64,000 nt of DNA from Bacteroides ilei (lineage in GTDB: Bacteria > Bacteroidota > Bacteroidia > Bacteroidales > Bacteroidaceae). Position 1 is the first letter of the stretch. Every line of letters starts with the position of its first letter. Where the stretch lies: assembly GCF_900128495.1 (NCBI RefSeq), contig NZ_LT635801.1, positions 1,809,997 to 1,873,996 of the forward strand, written 5' to 3'. The notes beneath the pieces are model-generated. The model worked only from the letters and a program-made list of their open reading frames with translations, was not told the origin of the DNA and searched no databases. The translations under genes and the position numbers were made by a program. Below are positions 43,211 through 52,478 of this stretch, in pieces.

Positions 43211-46200
43211 ATGCCTCTATTTAAATGTTTTGTTGGTTGTTTCCTTGTCGGAAGTGTACCTGTTGCCAGTGTATATGGGGCTACATTGAACATGGAAGTA
43301 AATCAAAGACAAAATGTAGAGGGAGTTGTTCTCGATGTGAATGGAGAGCCTATTATTGGGGCTACAGTTCAACGGATTGGTCAGACAGGTGGGACCATTA
43401 CAGATGAAAACGGTAAGTTTTCATTATCTTTTTCTGATAATGTTAAAAGAGTAAAATTGCGAATCAGTTACATCGGTATGGAGACGCAGGAGGTTTTTGC
43501 TCATGTGAATTCTCCGCTGAAGGTTGTAATGGAGGAAGATGTCAATACGTTGTCGGATGTGGTGGTGATAGGTTATGGTACAGAGAAAAAGAAGAACGTA
43601 GCGGGGGCCGTATCCAATATAAGTGGTGAGGAACTGACAAAAACCTCTGTTGAAAGTTTACAGAAAGCATTGCAGGGAAAGGTTTCGGGAGTTCAGATTA
43701 CAACAGCAAACGGTGCACCTGGTGGAGGCTTTTCTGTCAATATCCGTGGACGCAGTACTTTTAGCGGCGGAACGTCGCCTTTGTATATAGTTGATGGAGT
43801 TCAAATTGTAACAGGTGACCAGTCAACTGGTATTGTAAAGAGTACGGATGTATTGTCTACATTGAATCCGGATGAAATAGAATCTATTGATATTTTGAAG
43901 GACGGTGCTTCTGCCTCTATCTATGGTGCTCAGGCTGCCAATGGAGTCGTGATCATTACAACCAAGAGAGGTCATGAAGGTAAACCGAAAATATCTGTAA
44001 ATCTGTCTGGGGGTATGCAGCAAATCAGTCATAAGCTTGATTTGTTGAATGCGTCACAGGTGGCAGAACTTGATCTGTTGTCAATGAAGAACCGTTATGG
44101 TGAGAACAGTTCTGAATATTTGGCCAGATTGGAACAGTATCAAGGCTTCGGCTGGGGTGATGATGGTTATTCGAAAGCTGTTACGACCAATTGGTACGAT
44201 GTAATTTATCGGACAGCATATACTTCGGATATGCAGGTGAGTGCCAATGGTGGTACTGAAAAAACAAAATATTATTTGTCTGCAGCGTATAACAAGACTG
44301 ATGGTATTGTAAAGGAAACAGGTTTTAAGCGTGGAGCATTCCGTGCGAATCTGACACAGGAACTGACACCGTGGTTAAGTATTACGACTAATAATAATTA
44401 CAGTGTCATGGATCAGAACCAATATAGTGGAGTACGTGCTTCCAATCCGAGCCGTGTAGCCATTCTGGTTCATCCTGCCAATTCTCCGTACGACGAAAAC
44501 GGTAATTTTGTACAGAACTTACCCTATGGATACTATCAGCACAATTCATTGCAGATGCTGATGTTGAATGAATACAGCGGGCGTACTGAAAAGTTGATAA
44601 CCGCTAACTCGTTGGACTTTAAGATTTTGAAAGGGCTGACTTTCAAGTCAAGTTACAATGCGGACTTGACAACCATTGATGAACATAATTTCATAGACCC
44701 GCGTACCCGTGAGGGATCCAAGGAAAACGGCTCAGTAACAAGTGTAACAGGACGGATTGTGAATTTTCAGACCGAACAGGTTGCGTCATATTCCAACGTC
44801 TTCAATGAAATTCACCGTTTGTCGGCTGTAGCAGGTTTTTCATACCGTCATCAGCAGTATACTTCGCACGGTGCCACAGGGACAGGGGTTTCTGATCCGT
44901 CATTGCACTTACTGGGTACAACTGCCGTAGCTAAAGAAGTTACCGGAAGTTTTTCCGAATGGAAAATGGCCAGTTTGTTTGCCCGTGTCAATTATACGTT
45001 GAAAGACCGTTATATTTTTACCGGAACTATCCGTCGGGACGGTTCTTCCCGTTTTGGTGAAAATAACCGATGGGGAGTATTCCCTTCTTTTTCTGCTGCA
45101 TGGAGAATCATTGAGGAGCCGTTTATGACTTCTGTCAGATCTTGGATGAGTGACTTGAAGTTACGTGCAAGTTATGGTGTGACAGGTAATTCTGAAATAG
45201 GTGATTATACAGCCCGCCGTTGGTATTCAAGTAGTGGAGCCTATGACAATTCTTCGGCCATTATTCCATCTTACATCGGTAATCCTTATTTGACATGGGA
45301 AAAGAATCATTCACGGAATGTGGGATTGACTTTAGGACTTTTTCAGGATAGAATTTCATTGGAAACGGATTTCTATTTGAATGATACAAAAGACCTGCTT
45401 TATAACCGGACTATCCCTGCTACAACCGGATTTACTGTAATTCCTTCAAATATGGGAGGTGTACGGAATAAAGGTGTAGATATTTTGTTGAATACAGTAA
45501 ATGTCAGATTGAAAGATTTTGAATGGCGTTCTTCTTTGAATATGTCATTCACCAAAAATGAAATTACTGAACTTCAAGACGGGTTGGAAGTTTTAGGTGA
45601 TTATAAGGTCGGTGAACCGATATCTTCAGTGCTTACTTATCGGTGGGCCGGTGTGAATGCCGCAGACGGTAGACCCATGTATTATGATAAGGATGGTTAT
45701 ATTACTTATGTTCCTAAAGATGAGGACCGTGTGTGGACCAGACCTGCAGAACCTACATTTTATGGAGGATTCACGAATGATATAACATGGAAAGGTTTTA
45801 CGCTCTCTGTATTTTTCCAGTTCCAAAGAGGAGCCGTAAGTTTATGGAGCGATAAACTGGTGCTTACAGCTTATGAGGGTGATACGAACCTGTTGAGCGA
45901 TATGTATTATAAGCATTGGAATAAACCGGGTGATGTTACCTGGGTTCCCAAGCCATCTTATCAGGGATACTATCCTGCCAATCCACGGCAGATGTCGGAA
46001 TATTCTACATTCTGTTATGAAAAGACCGACTACATTAAGTTGAAGAATATAAGTTTAAGTTATAATTTCCCGGCACAGTGGGTCAAGAAAATGGGCCTGT
46101 CCAATTTACAGCTTTATGTAAGTGCCTATAATTTATGGACCTCAACGACTTATCCGGGACATGATCCTGAATTTACCGGTAGTGATGTGGGAGCATATCC

Positions 46201-46243
46201 TCAGGCCCGTAGTTATACGGCTGGTTTAAAGCTTGATTTTTAA
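43211..46243 (+). CDS. SusC/RagA-type TonB-dependent outer-membrane transporter
   Basis: A 1010-residue outer-membrane importer. From the start at 43211 the signal is MPLFKCFVGCFLVGSVPVAS, short in basic residues because a TAG cuts off an upstream MMKTKRGL. Then follow a carboxypeptidase-regulatory-like domain (about 35-105, VVLDVNGEPIIGATVQRIGQ), a TonB-box-like DVVVIGYGTEKKKNVAGAVS near 115, a plug (SVESLQKALQGKVSGVQITT; PDEIESIDILKDGASASIYG) and a 22-strand barrel ending SYTAGLKLDF. The terminal Phe fits outer-membrane insertion. It is followed by susD-like, lipoprotein, M20 peptidase, cyanophycinase and permease genes, with no polysaccharide-degrading genes, so the cargo is probably peptide-like. 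Confidence 0.93.
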   Translation: MPLFKCFVGCFLVGSVPVASVYGATLNMEVNQRQNVEGVVLDVNGEPIIGATVQRIGQTGGTITDENGKFSLSFSDNVKRVKLRISYIGMETQEVFAHVNSPLKVVMEEDVNTLSDVVVIGYGTEKKKNVAGAVSNISGEELTKTSVESLQKALQGKVSGVQITTANGAPGGGFSVNIRGRSTFSGGTSPLYIVDGVQIVTGDQSTGIVKSTDVLSTLNPDEIESIDILKDGASASIYGAQAANGVVIITTKRGHEGKPKISVNLSGGMQQISHKLDLLNASQVAELDLLSMKNRYGENSSEYLARLEQYQGFGWGDDGYSKAVTTNWYDVIYRTAYTSDMQVSANGGTEKTKYYLSAAYNKTDGIVKETGFKRGAFRANLTQELTPWLSITTNNNYSVMDQNQYSGVRASNPSRVAILVHPANSPYDENGNFVQNLPYGYYQHNSLQMLMLNEYSGRTEKLITANSLDFKILKGLTFKSSYNADLTTIDEHNFIDPRTREGSKENGSVTSVTGRIVNFQTEQVASYSNVFNEIHRLSAVAGFSYRHQQYTSHGATGTGVSDPSLHLLGTTAVAKEVTGSFSEWKMASLFARVNYTLKDRYIFTGTIRRDGSSRFGENNRWGVFPSFSAAWRIIEEPFMTSVRSWMSDLKLRASYGVTGNSEIGDYTARRWYSSSGAYDNSSAIIPSYIGNPYLTWEKNHSRNVGLTLGLFQDRISLETDFYLNDTKDLLYNRTIPATTGFTVIPSNMGGVRNKGVDILLNTVNVRLKDFEWRSSLNMSFTKNEITELQDGLEVLGDYKVGEPISSVLTYRWAGVNAADGRPMYYDKDGYITYVPKDEDRVWTRPAEPTFYGGFTNDITWKGFTLSVFFQFQRGAVSLWSDKLVLTAYEGDTNLLSDMYYKHWNKPGDVTWVPKPSYQGYYPANPRQMSEYSTFCYEKTDYIKLKNISLSYNFPAQWVKKMGLSNLQLYVSAYNLWTSTTYPGHDPEFTGSDVGAYPQARSYTAGLKLDF

Positions 46244-46255
46244 AAGATTGTAAAA

Positions 46256-47683
46256 ATGAAAACTAAATTATATATTTTAGGATTATGCAGCCTGTTTTTA
46301 TGTTCAGGATGCGATGATATGTTGGATACGAAATCGAAGACATTGTTGTCACAAAGTCAGATTCAGACAGAATCCGGTTGTGAATCAATGCTGTTAGGTG
46401 TTTATGATTTGATGCAGGAACCTGAATTCTACGGACGTGACATCTTGACTGTTCCGGAGGTGTTGGCCGATAATTCACGTCTTTCGCCTATGGCATCCAG
46501 ATATAAAGGACAGGAAGATAACCGAATCGGTTCTCATCTGGACATCTGGGTTGAATCTTATGAAATTATAGCGCTTCTTAATGAGGTGATTGAATACGCT
46601 GAAAAGTTGCCTGAAACTTCTAAGGCCAAGGCTATATTGGGTGAATCTTATGCTTTGAGAGGATTGACTTATTTTAATCTGGCAAGAGTGTATGGTCGTG
46701 AGCCGAAGCATCTGGTGGATGGATTTGATTTGTGTGTCCCTTTGATATTGAAAGCTTTCTTTTATGATGGGGGACCGATGGATGAGGATGTTTATCCGAA
46801 ACGTGCAACTGTAGATCAGGTCTGGGAGCAGATCGAGACCGATTTGAACAATGGATTTGAACTGCTTTCCGGAAACGATGAAGGGCTGATGCCTAAGAGA
46901 ATGAGCAGCTTGGCTGCAAAAGCGATTCTGTCACGTGTCTTCTTGTATGAAAGCAAATGGAATGAATGTGTAGAAGCTGCAGATTATGTCATGAAGAATG
47001 CTCCTTTCGGTGTTTATGATGGAACGTATACTGATATCTTCTCCAAAGGTGAAGAAAATTTATTCTATCTCGTATTTACCAATTCCGAAAATTTAGGTTC
47101 AAGTTCCTTGCAGTCTGTCAATGGTATGGCTCCTTCTGAAGTAGACGATGAAGGATATGATATAGGAAAAGGAGTAGGTGATGCCGACCTTTGTGTAGCG
47201 GAAGAACTGGTAGCTCTTTTTGATCAGGAAAAGGATGTACGTTTTAAAATCTTACGTAAGGCGAAGATAAACGGTTCGAAAGTATGGTGGACTACCAAAT
47301 TCAGTGGATGGCAGGGGGCTTTTGGATTGGATAATGTTCCAATAATCCGAATGTCTGAGGTCTTGTTGAATCGTGCAGAGGCAGAATCGGAATTGGGTAA
47401 TGACAATTCAGCTTTGGCTGATGTAAATGAACTTCGGACAAAGCGTGGATTGGATCCGGTAACTCTTTCCGGTGAGGATCTGCTTAATGAAGTTTTGTTG
47501 CAACGCCGTTTGGAATTGGCTCAGGAAGGGCATCGTTTCTTTGACTTGAAACGTCGTGGACAAGATATCACAAAACCTGCAGGACGCACTCTTGTTCCTT
47601 ATACCGATTTTAGAGTTGTAGCACGAATCTCAGAAACACAGATGGATGCAAATAAGAATCTTGTGAATAACCCGGGATATTAA
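46256..47683 (+). CDS. SusD/RagB-type surface lipoprotein
   Basis: The 475-residue lid protein that pairs with the SusC-like barrel. Signal MKTKLYILGLCSLFLCSGC (lipobox CSGC), then DDMLDTKSKTLLSQSQIQTE, the usual SusD entry. Tetratricopeptide-like helices (AILGESYALRGLTYFNLARV, SLAAKAILSRVFLYESKWNE) and the C-terminal SusD block (IIRMSEVLLNRAEAESELGN, LQRRLELAQEGHRFFDLKRR) are standard. It begins 12 bases after susC-like. RagB, the Porphyromonas relative, binds peptides; that precedent supports a peptide cargo here. Confidence 0.95.
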   Translation: MKTKLYILGLCSLFLCSGCDDMLDTKSKTLLSQSQIQTESGCESMLLGVYDLMQEPEFYGRDILTVPEVLADNSRLSPMASRYKGQEDNRIGSHLDIWVESYEIIALLNEVIEYAEKLPETSKAKAILGESYALRGLTYFNLARVYGREPKHLVDGFDLCVPLILKAFFYDGGPMDEDVYPKRATVDQVWEQIETDLNNGFELLSGNDEGLMPKRMSSLAAKAILSRVFLYESKWNECVEAADYVMKNAPFGVYDGTYTDIFSKGEENLFYLVFTNSENLGSSSLQSVNGMAPSEVDDEGYDIGKGVGDADLCVAEELVALFDQEKDVRFKILRKAKINGSKVWWTTKFSGWQGAFGLDNVPIIRMSEVLLNRAEAESELGNDNSALADVNELRTKRGLDPVTLSGEDLLNEVLLQRRLELAQEGHRFFDLKRRGQDITKPAGRTLVPYTDFRVVARISETQMDANKNLVNNPGY

Positions 47684-47699
47684 TTAAAGAGATAGATTT

Positions 47700-48761
47700 A
47701 TGAATAAGAATAAAAATAAGTTGTATATAATAGGTCTTCTGTTGACTGTTCTGTTTATGGGTTCATGTGAATTGGAGGACCGTACTTATCAAGGACCTTT
47801 ATATTATGAATATAGTCCGGTAGAATGTGGACAGACTATTTCATCCAATATCTTCGTGAAGGAAGCAGATAAAAAAGGTGAAGATAAAATCTGTGTCCAG
47901 TTAGTGAAACCGGCTGGCTTTTCTGTTTCTGTGAAGTTTAGGGTTGTTGACCAGCTATATTATGTAAGAAGTTCGGCAGAATATACGGTGGAAAAACCGG
48001 AATTGGCAGAAGATCAGTATGATATATATGAGAATACGGCACAATATGGTGTAGATTATACTTTTGAAAGCAGTACTACTCCTGTTAATTATGATGAAGA
48101 TACTCATACGGGTGTAATAACCATTCCAGAAGGGGAGATGTTCGGTTATATTCCAGTGAATATATTGAAGAGGAACGGTCATTCGGCTTTTATTGTTTTG
48201 GAAGATTCTGAAAATGCCAGGGCTAATAAGCCGACTTCCATATTGAATTTAAAGTTAACAGCAGAGAAGACCTATTATTTTGACGAACCATTGGATGAAG
48301 GAATTCCGGAATCATGGAGTTTGTTGGATAAAGACGGTGACGGATTAGGTTGGTATTTTTATGAAAGTTGGGGTATGGTCATTTCCGATTCATATGATTA
48401 TGATACGGAAAGTCCGGTCAGCCCGGAGAATTATTTGATAACTCCGTTGATAACTTTGCCTGACGATGTTTCAGATCCTGTTTTGACTTTTGAACTGGCA
48501 GCTTCTGCCACTAATGCTTATCAGGAAAAGTATAAAGTAGTTTTATCTGAAACTCCTTTGACATTGGAAAATTGCAATGATGCTGTAGTTTTACGTGATT
48601 ATACAGAATTGACGGAAGCTTATCATAAGAAAACATTCCAGCTTGAACAGATTGATTTGTCTGCTTATAAAGGAAAGAGTTTCTATATCGGTTTTGTTCA
48701 CGGTGATTGTACAGATATGGAGTCTTTGATATTAAGAAATGTAGTTGTTTACGGATATTAA
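47700..48761 (+). CDS. Surface lipoprotein with choice-of-anchor J domain
   Basis: A 353-residue lipoprotein: MNKNKNKLYIIGLLLTVLFM then lipobox MGSC. The N-terminal half (about 25-185; VECGQTISSNIFVKEADKKG) is a beta-rich DUF4843-like region. The C-terminal half (about 195-353; EGIPESWSLLDKDGDGLGWY, PENYLITPLITLPDDVSDPV, YKGKSFYIGFVHGDCTDMES) is a choice-of-anchor J / cleaved-adhesin jelly roll of the kind found beside gingipains. As the third gene of the SusC/SusD operon it takes the position of a surface glycan-binding protein and probably binds the same substrate. Codons look more A+T-rich than in flanking housekeeping genes (impression, not computed). Confidence 0.85.
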   Translation: MNKNKNKLYIIGLLLTVLFMGSCELEDRTYQGPLYYEYSPVECGQTISSNIFVKEADKKGEDKICVQLVKPAGFSVSVKFRVVDQLYYVRSSAEYTVEKPELAEDQYDIYENTAQYGVDYTFESSTTPVNYDEDTHTGVITIPEGEMFGYIPVNILKRNGHSAFIVLEDSENARANKPTSILNLKLTAEKTYYFDEPLDEGIPESWSLLDKDGDGLGWYFYESWGMVISDSYDYDTESPVSPENYLITPLITLPDDVSDPVLTFELAASATNAYQEKYKVVLSETPLTLENCNDAVVLRDYTELTEAYHKKTFQLEQIDLSAYKGKSFYIGFVHGDCTDMESLILRNVVVYGY

Positions 48762-48776
48762 TGTGTGGAATGGACT

Positions 48777-49871
48777 ATGATAGATTCAAGTTTGATAAAT
48801 TTATTTCTTTCATTAGTGAAGATTGACGCCGTATCCGGTTCTGAAAAACCGGTAGCCGACTATATCTGTGACTTTGTGAGGAATTTAGGATTTGAACCTC
48901 ATATTGATGACGCTGCGGCTTTGTCTGGAGGGAATACGGGGAATGTGGTTATTCCGGTTCATGGTGGCGGAGATTTTCTGTTGATGTCGCATATGGATAC
49001 TCCTCGTTCCACTAAAGGTGTCAATCCGCTGTTGCAGGAAGATAGGATAACATCCGATCATACAACCATATTGGGCGTTGATGACCGTGGGGGGATTTCT
49101 GCCATCTTGTGGGCATTGAAATATGCAGTTGATCATTCGATGGTTCTGAAACCATTTACGATTTTGTTTACAGTCTGTGAAGAGAGTACTTTAGCCGGGT
49201 CTCATTTTTTCCAGCCGGATTCTCAAATTACTCATGGATTTGTTTTTGATTCGCATCTGTCGCCGGGTTCCTTTGTTTCTGAAACATGTGGTGCTATTGC
49301 TTTTAAATTTAAGGTTAAAGGCAAGAGCTCGCATGCCGGAGTCGCTCCTGAAAAGGGTATCAATGCAATCCAATTAGCAGGTGAAGGGATGAGAACTTTT
49401 CCTTTTGGGCGTATCAATGCTTCAACAACGGCTAATATTGGTATTATCAAGGGAGGTATAGCGACTAACGTTGTACCCGACGTGGTGGAGCTTGAAGGAG
49501 AAATCCGTTCGGATATATTGGATGAAGGTGAAGAACTTATGCATCGGGTCATTGCAGATTTTGAGAAAGCGGCAACGGAAAAGGGAGGAAGTGTTGAATG
49601 TTCCTGGAATTGGGACTTCAAGCCGTATCGTGTATCTACCGAACAGCTTCCTTATAAGAAGATGATGAGACTATGTGATGCATTGAATCTGAAAATTGAA
49701 GGAGTCAAATCAATGGGAGGTAGTGATGCCAACAGTATGAATGCGAAGGGTGTTCCTACCATTAATTTGGGCGTAGGGGCACAGAATCCCCACAGTACCG
49801 AGGAGTTTATTTTATATAAAGACCTTCAAACAGCAGCTTGGATGGCTTTGAAATTAATGACAGAGATTTGA
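48777..49871 (+). CDS. M20 family metallopeptidase, PepT-like
   Basis: A 364-residue zinc amino- or dipeptidase without signal peptide, hence cytosolic. Metal-binding and catalytic motifs are complete: LLMSHMDTPRSTKG (His, Asp), LGVDDRGGISAIL (bridging Asp), TVCEESTLAGS (catalytic Glu-Glu), the dimerisation domain from GAIAFKFKVKGKSSHAGVAP, GGSDANSMNAKGVPT and NPHSTEEFI (last His). The frame opens at GTG 48765, but ATG 48777 (MIDSSLINLFLSLVKIDAVS) is the better start. It lies 15 bases after the surface lipoprotein gene. Expected role: final hydrolysis of short, possibly isopeptide-linked, peptides imported by this operon. Confidence 0.9.
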   Translation: MIDSSLINLFLSLVKIDAVSGSEKPVADYICDFVRNLGFEPHIDDAAALSGGNTGNVVIPVHGGGDFLLMSHMDTPRSTKGVNPLLQEDRITSDHTTILGVDDRGGISAILWALKYAVDHSMVLKPFTILFTVCEESTLAGSHFFQPDSQITHGFVFDSHLSPGSFVSETCGAIAFKFKVKGKSSHAGVAPEKGINAIQLAGEGMRTFPFGRINASTTANIGIIKGGIATNVVPDVVELEGEIRSDILDEGEELMHRVIADFEKAATEKGGSVECSWNWDFKPYRVSTEQLPYKKMMRLCDALNLKIEGVKSMGGSDANSMNAKGVPTINLGVGAQNPHSTEEFILYKDLQTAAWMALKLMTEI

Positions 49872-49898
49872 TGGATAATGAATTAAAATGATAAGGTT

Positions 49899-50741
49899 AT
49901 GAAGAAAATAGTTATACTTCTATTTACATTGTTATTGTGTTACAGTGGTTGTTGGGCTGGAGATGAGGTCAAAGGCCATTTGTTTATTATTGGAGGAGGA
50001 GATCGTCCTGATTCTTTGATGACACAATTTGTAGAATTGGGAGGTGGTAAGGATGCCAAAATATTGATTGTTCCTTATGCCAGTGGTGATATAAATGATA
50101 CCGGACAGTATCAGCAGCAGGAATTTAAACGTTTGGGCTGTACTTCGGTTGAATATGTTACAATAGCTAAAGAGGATATAGATTCGAAGCAATCTTTGGA
50201 TAAACTGGATGGTGTTACTGCAGTCTTTTTTTCTGGAGGTGACCAAAACAGATTGACGGGTATGTTGTTGCATACCAAGTTCCTTGAGAAGATTAAAGAC
50301 ATATATCGGAATGGTGGAGTCATCGGTGGAACCAGTGCCGGAGCTGCCGTCATGAGTAAAATCATGTTGACAGGTGAAGAAAAGGATGTACCTGAAAGGA
50401 AAAGCGGTGACTTTTCGTTTATCCGGAAAGGTACCGTACAGACAGCGGAAGGATTTGGGTTTGTCGACAATGCCATTATTGACCAGCATTTCATAATCAG
50501 GAAAAGGGAAAACCGGCTGATCAGCCTTGTACTTCAACATCCGGACCTGAAGGGAATTGGAATTGATGAGTCTACTGCAATCATCGTTAATCCTGATCAT
50601 TCGTTTAAAGTGGCAGGTAAAAGTCAGGTTATGGTCTTTGAACCCAAGGCTTCAGTTAAAGTTACTTCCGACGGATATCTGAAAACCGATTCTTTGAATA
50701 TCCGGATACTGACTGCAGGAGATTCTTATCTTTTAAAATAG
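49899..50741 (+). CDS. Exported cyanophycinase-like S51 serine peptidase
   Basis: A 280-residue protein with an N-terminal signal (MKKIVILLFTLLLCYSGCWA), cleaved at WA or possibly lipidated at SGC, so periplasmic or outer-membrane-tethered. The class I amidotransferase-like fold of cyanophycinase is clear: HLFIIGGGDRPDSLMTQFVE, VFFSGGDQNRLTGML, nucleophile elbow GGVIGGTSAGAAVMS (S146) and DQHFIIRKRENRLISLV (H197), then GIGIDESTAIIV. Cyanophycinase releases beta-Asp-Arg dipeptides from multi-arginyl-polyaspartate. Known cyanophycinases are often cytosolic; an exported one between a SusC/SusD importer and a carrier suggests a scavenging role. Another beta- or alpha-aspartyl peptide is an equally fair substrate. 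Confidence 0.88.
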   Translation: MKKIVILLFTLLLCYSGCWAGDEVKGHLFIIGGGDRPDSLMTQFVELGGGKDAKILIVPYASGDINDTGQYQQQEFKRLGCTSVEYVTIAKEDIDSKQSLDKLDGVTAVFFSGGDQNRLTGMLLHTKFLEKIKDIYRNGGVIGGTSAGAAVMSKIMLTGEEKDVPERKSGDFSFIRKGTVQTAEGFGFVDNAIIDQHFIIRKRENRLISLVLQHPDLKGIGIDESTAIIVNPDHSFKVAGKSQVMVFEPKASVKVTSDGYLKTDSLNIRILTAGDSYLLK

Positions 50742-50747
50742 TGAAGC

Positions 50748-52349
50748 ATGAAATTAGCTAAATTGCCGCATACTTATACCATCATTTCTGTTGTTATTCT
50801 GATATGTGCGGTCCTTTCCTGGATTATTCCTGCAGGTGAATATACCCGTGAAACCAAAATGGTAAACGGCACTGAGCGTACTGTTATCGTAGACAACTCT
50901 TTTCATGCAGTCGATTCTTCTTCACAAAGTTGGGAGGTCTTTGGAGTTTTGCTGGATGGATTTGAAGCTCAGGCAGGAATCATTGCATTTCTCCTGATTT
51001 TAGGTGGGGCCTTTCAGATTATGAATAGCAGCAGGGCTATTGATATCGGAATCATGTCTTTTCTGAGGCAGTGCTTAACATTGGAAAAATATGCCTTGTT
51101 CCGGTTCTTGGGGGTGAATAATGTAGTAATTACTTGCATAATTATCTTGTTCAGTCTGTTTGGGGCCATTTTTGGAATGAGTGAGGAGACATTAGCCTTT
51201 GTCGTGATAATAGTTCCTCTTGCCATATCTATGGGGTATGATTCCATCACAGGATTATGCATGGTGTATGTTGCCGCACATGTCGGATTCTCCGGGGCCA
51301 TATTGAATCCGTTTACAATCGGTATTGCTCAAGGCTTGTCCGATTTACCTTTATTTTCAGGTTTCGGATACCGTATTTTCTGTTGGGCTCTGTTGACCTC
51401 CATACTGATAGTCTTTGTACTACGTTATGCTGCAAAGGTAAAGAAGAATCCGAAGTCTTCACTCATGTATGAACTGGACCAGCACTGGAGGGAAAAAAAT
51501 CGGGAGGATATAGAACTCGACCTTCAGGGGAAAACCACACGGTCGGCATGGATTGTATATGTCCTGATATTGGTTGCATTGGCTTGTTTTTCGGTCAATT
51601 ATCCGGTCTCTGTTTTTGATGTTGGGGAAAAATCCGTACGCTTTTCGGCTGTTCCGGCATTTTCTATTCTGTTTGCATTGACAGGCTACTGGGGGCTGAG
51701 GAAGTCGAACCAATTCTTTATATTGAACCTGTTGGGGTATACCATTGTATTTCTTGTAATTGGTGTCATGGGATACGGATGGTATCTTACCGAAATATCC
51801 GCTATATTTTTAGCGATGGGTATCTTGTCGGGTTTTGCCAATGCCAATACTTCAGATCAGATTATCGAACAGTTTCTGATCGGTGCCAAAGATATGCTTT
51901 CGGCTGCGTTAGTTGTGGGATTGGCCGGTGGAATCATCCAGATTTTGCAGAACGGACATATCATTGATCCCATTCTTCATGCTTTGGCTACATTGATGGG
52001 AGAAACAAGTAGGGTGATAGCGTTGGGAGTCATGTATCTGATACAGACTGCCATAAATATCATAATACCTTCAGGATCTGCCAAGGCTGCTTTGACTATG
52101 CCTATTATGGCTCCATTTTCGGACGTTATAGGAATTTCGCGGCAGGCTACGGTCCTGGCTTTCCAGTTCGGTGACGGTTTTACCAATATGATTACTCCTA
52201 CGTCGGGAGTCTTGATGGGAGCTTTGGGACTTGCCCGTATTCCTTATGAAATATGGATAAAATGGTTCTGGAAGATTTTGCTTTTCTTCGTCATTCTTGG
52301 AATGTTATTGTTGGTTCCTACCATTTACATTCCTTTGGATGGTTTCTGA
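50748..52349 (+). CDS. YfcC/DcuC-family inner-membrane carrier
   Basis: A 533-residue transporter with about 12 helices. The opening LPHTYTIISVVILICAVLSW IIPAGEY is typical of the YfcC family; other landmarks are GIIAFLLILGGAFQIMNSS, GMSEETLAFVVIIVPLAISM, NPFTIGIAQGLSDLPLFSG, TAINIIIPSGSAKAALTMPI and FGDGFTNMITPTSGVLMGAL. Relatives include arginine/ornithine antiporters and short-peptide or C4-dicarboxylate carriers. Six bases separate it from the cyanophycinase gene. In this operon it would import the product of that enzyme (dipeptide, aspartate or arginine). The exact substrate is not readable. Confidence 0.9.
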   Translation: MKLAKLPHTYTIISVVILICAVLSWIIPAGEYTRETKMVNGTERTVIVDNSFHAVDSSSQSWEVFGVLLDGFEAQAGIIAFLLILGGAFQIMNSSRAIDIGIMSFLRQCLTLEKYALFRFLGVNNVVITCIIILFSLFGAIFGMSEETLAFVVIIVPLAISMGYDSITGLCMVYVAAHVGFSGAILNPFTIGIAQGLSDLPLFSGFGYRIFCWALLTSILIVFVLRYAAKVKKNPKSSLMYELDQHWREKNREDIELDLQGKTTRSAWIVYVLILVALACFSVNYPVSVFDVGEKSVRFSAVPAFSILFALTGYWGLRKSNQFFILNLLGYTIVFLVIGVMGYGWYLTEISAIFLAMGILSGFANANTSDQIIEQFLIGAKDMLSAALVVGLAGGIIQILQNGHIIDPILHALATLMGETSRVIALGVMYLIQTAINIIIPSGSAKAALTMPIMAPFSDVIGISRQATVLAFQFGDGFTNMITPTSGVLMGALGLARIPYEIWIKWFWKILLFFVILGMLLLVPTIYIPLDGF

Positions 52350-52374
52350 TACAGAACCGGATTTTTCTTAAAAG

Positions 52375-52417
52375 AAAGCCCGTCATTGGTTGAAATGAAT
52401 AACCAATGACGGGCTTT
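52375..52417. terminator. Strong bidirectional terminator between YfcC-type carrier and M3 peptidase
   Basis: A perfect 17-bp stem begins AAAGCCCGTCATTGGTT (52375-52391) and pairs with 52401-52417 around a 9-base loop, with T and A runs outside. It closes the SusC-like operon and the convergent M3 gene. Confidence 0.95.
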
Positions 52418-52478
52418 TTATTTCCCGGTATCTTTGTAGTTAGTATGGCAAAGACACCGGAGCAGGGAGGAGGAAAAT

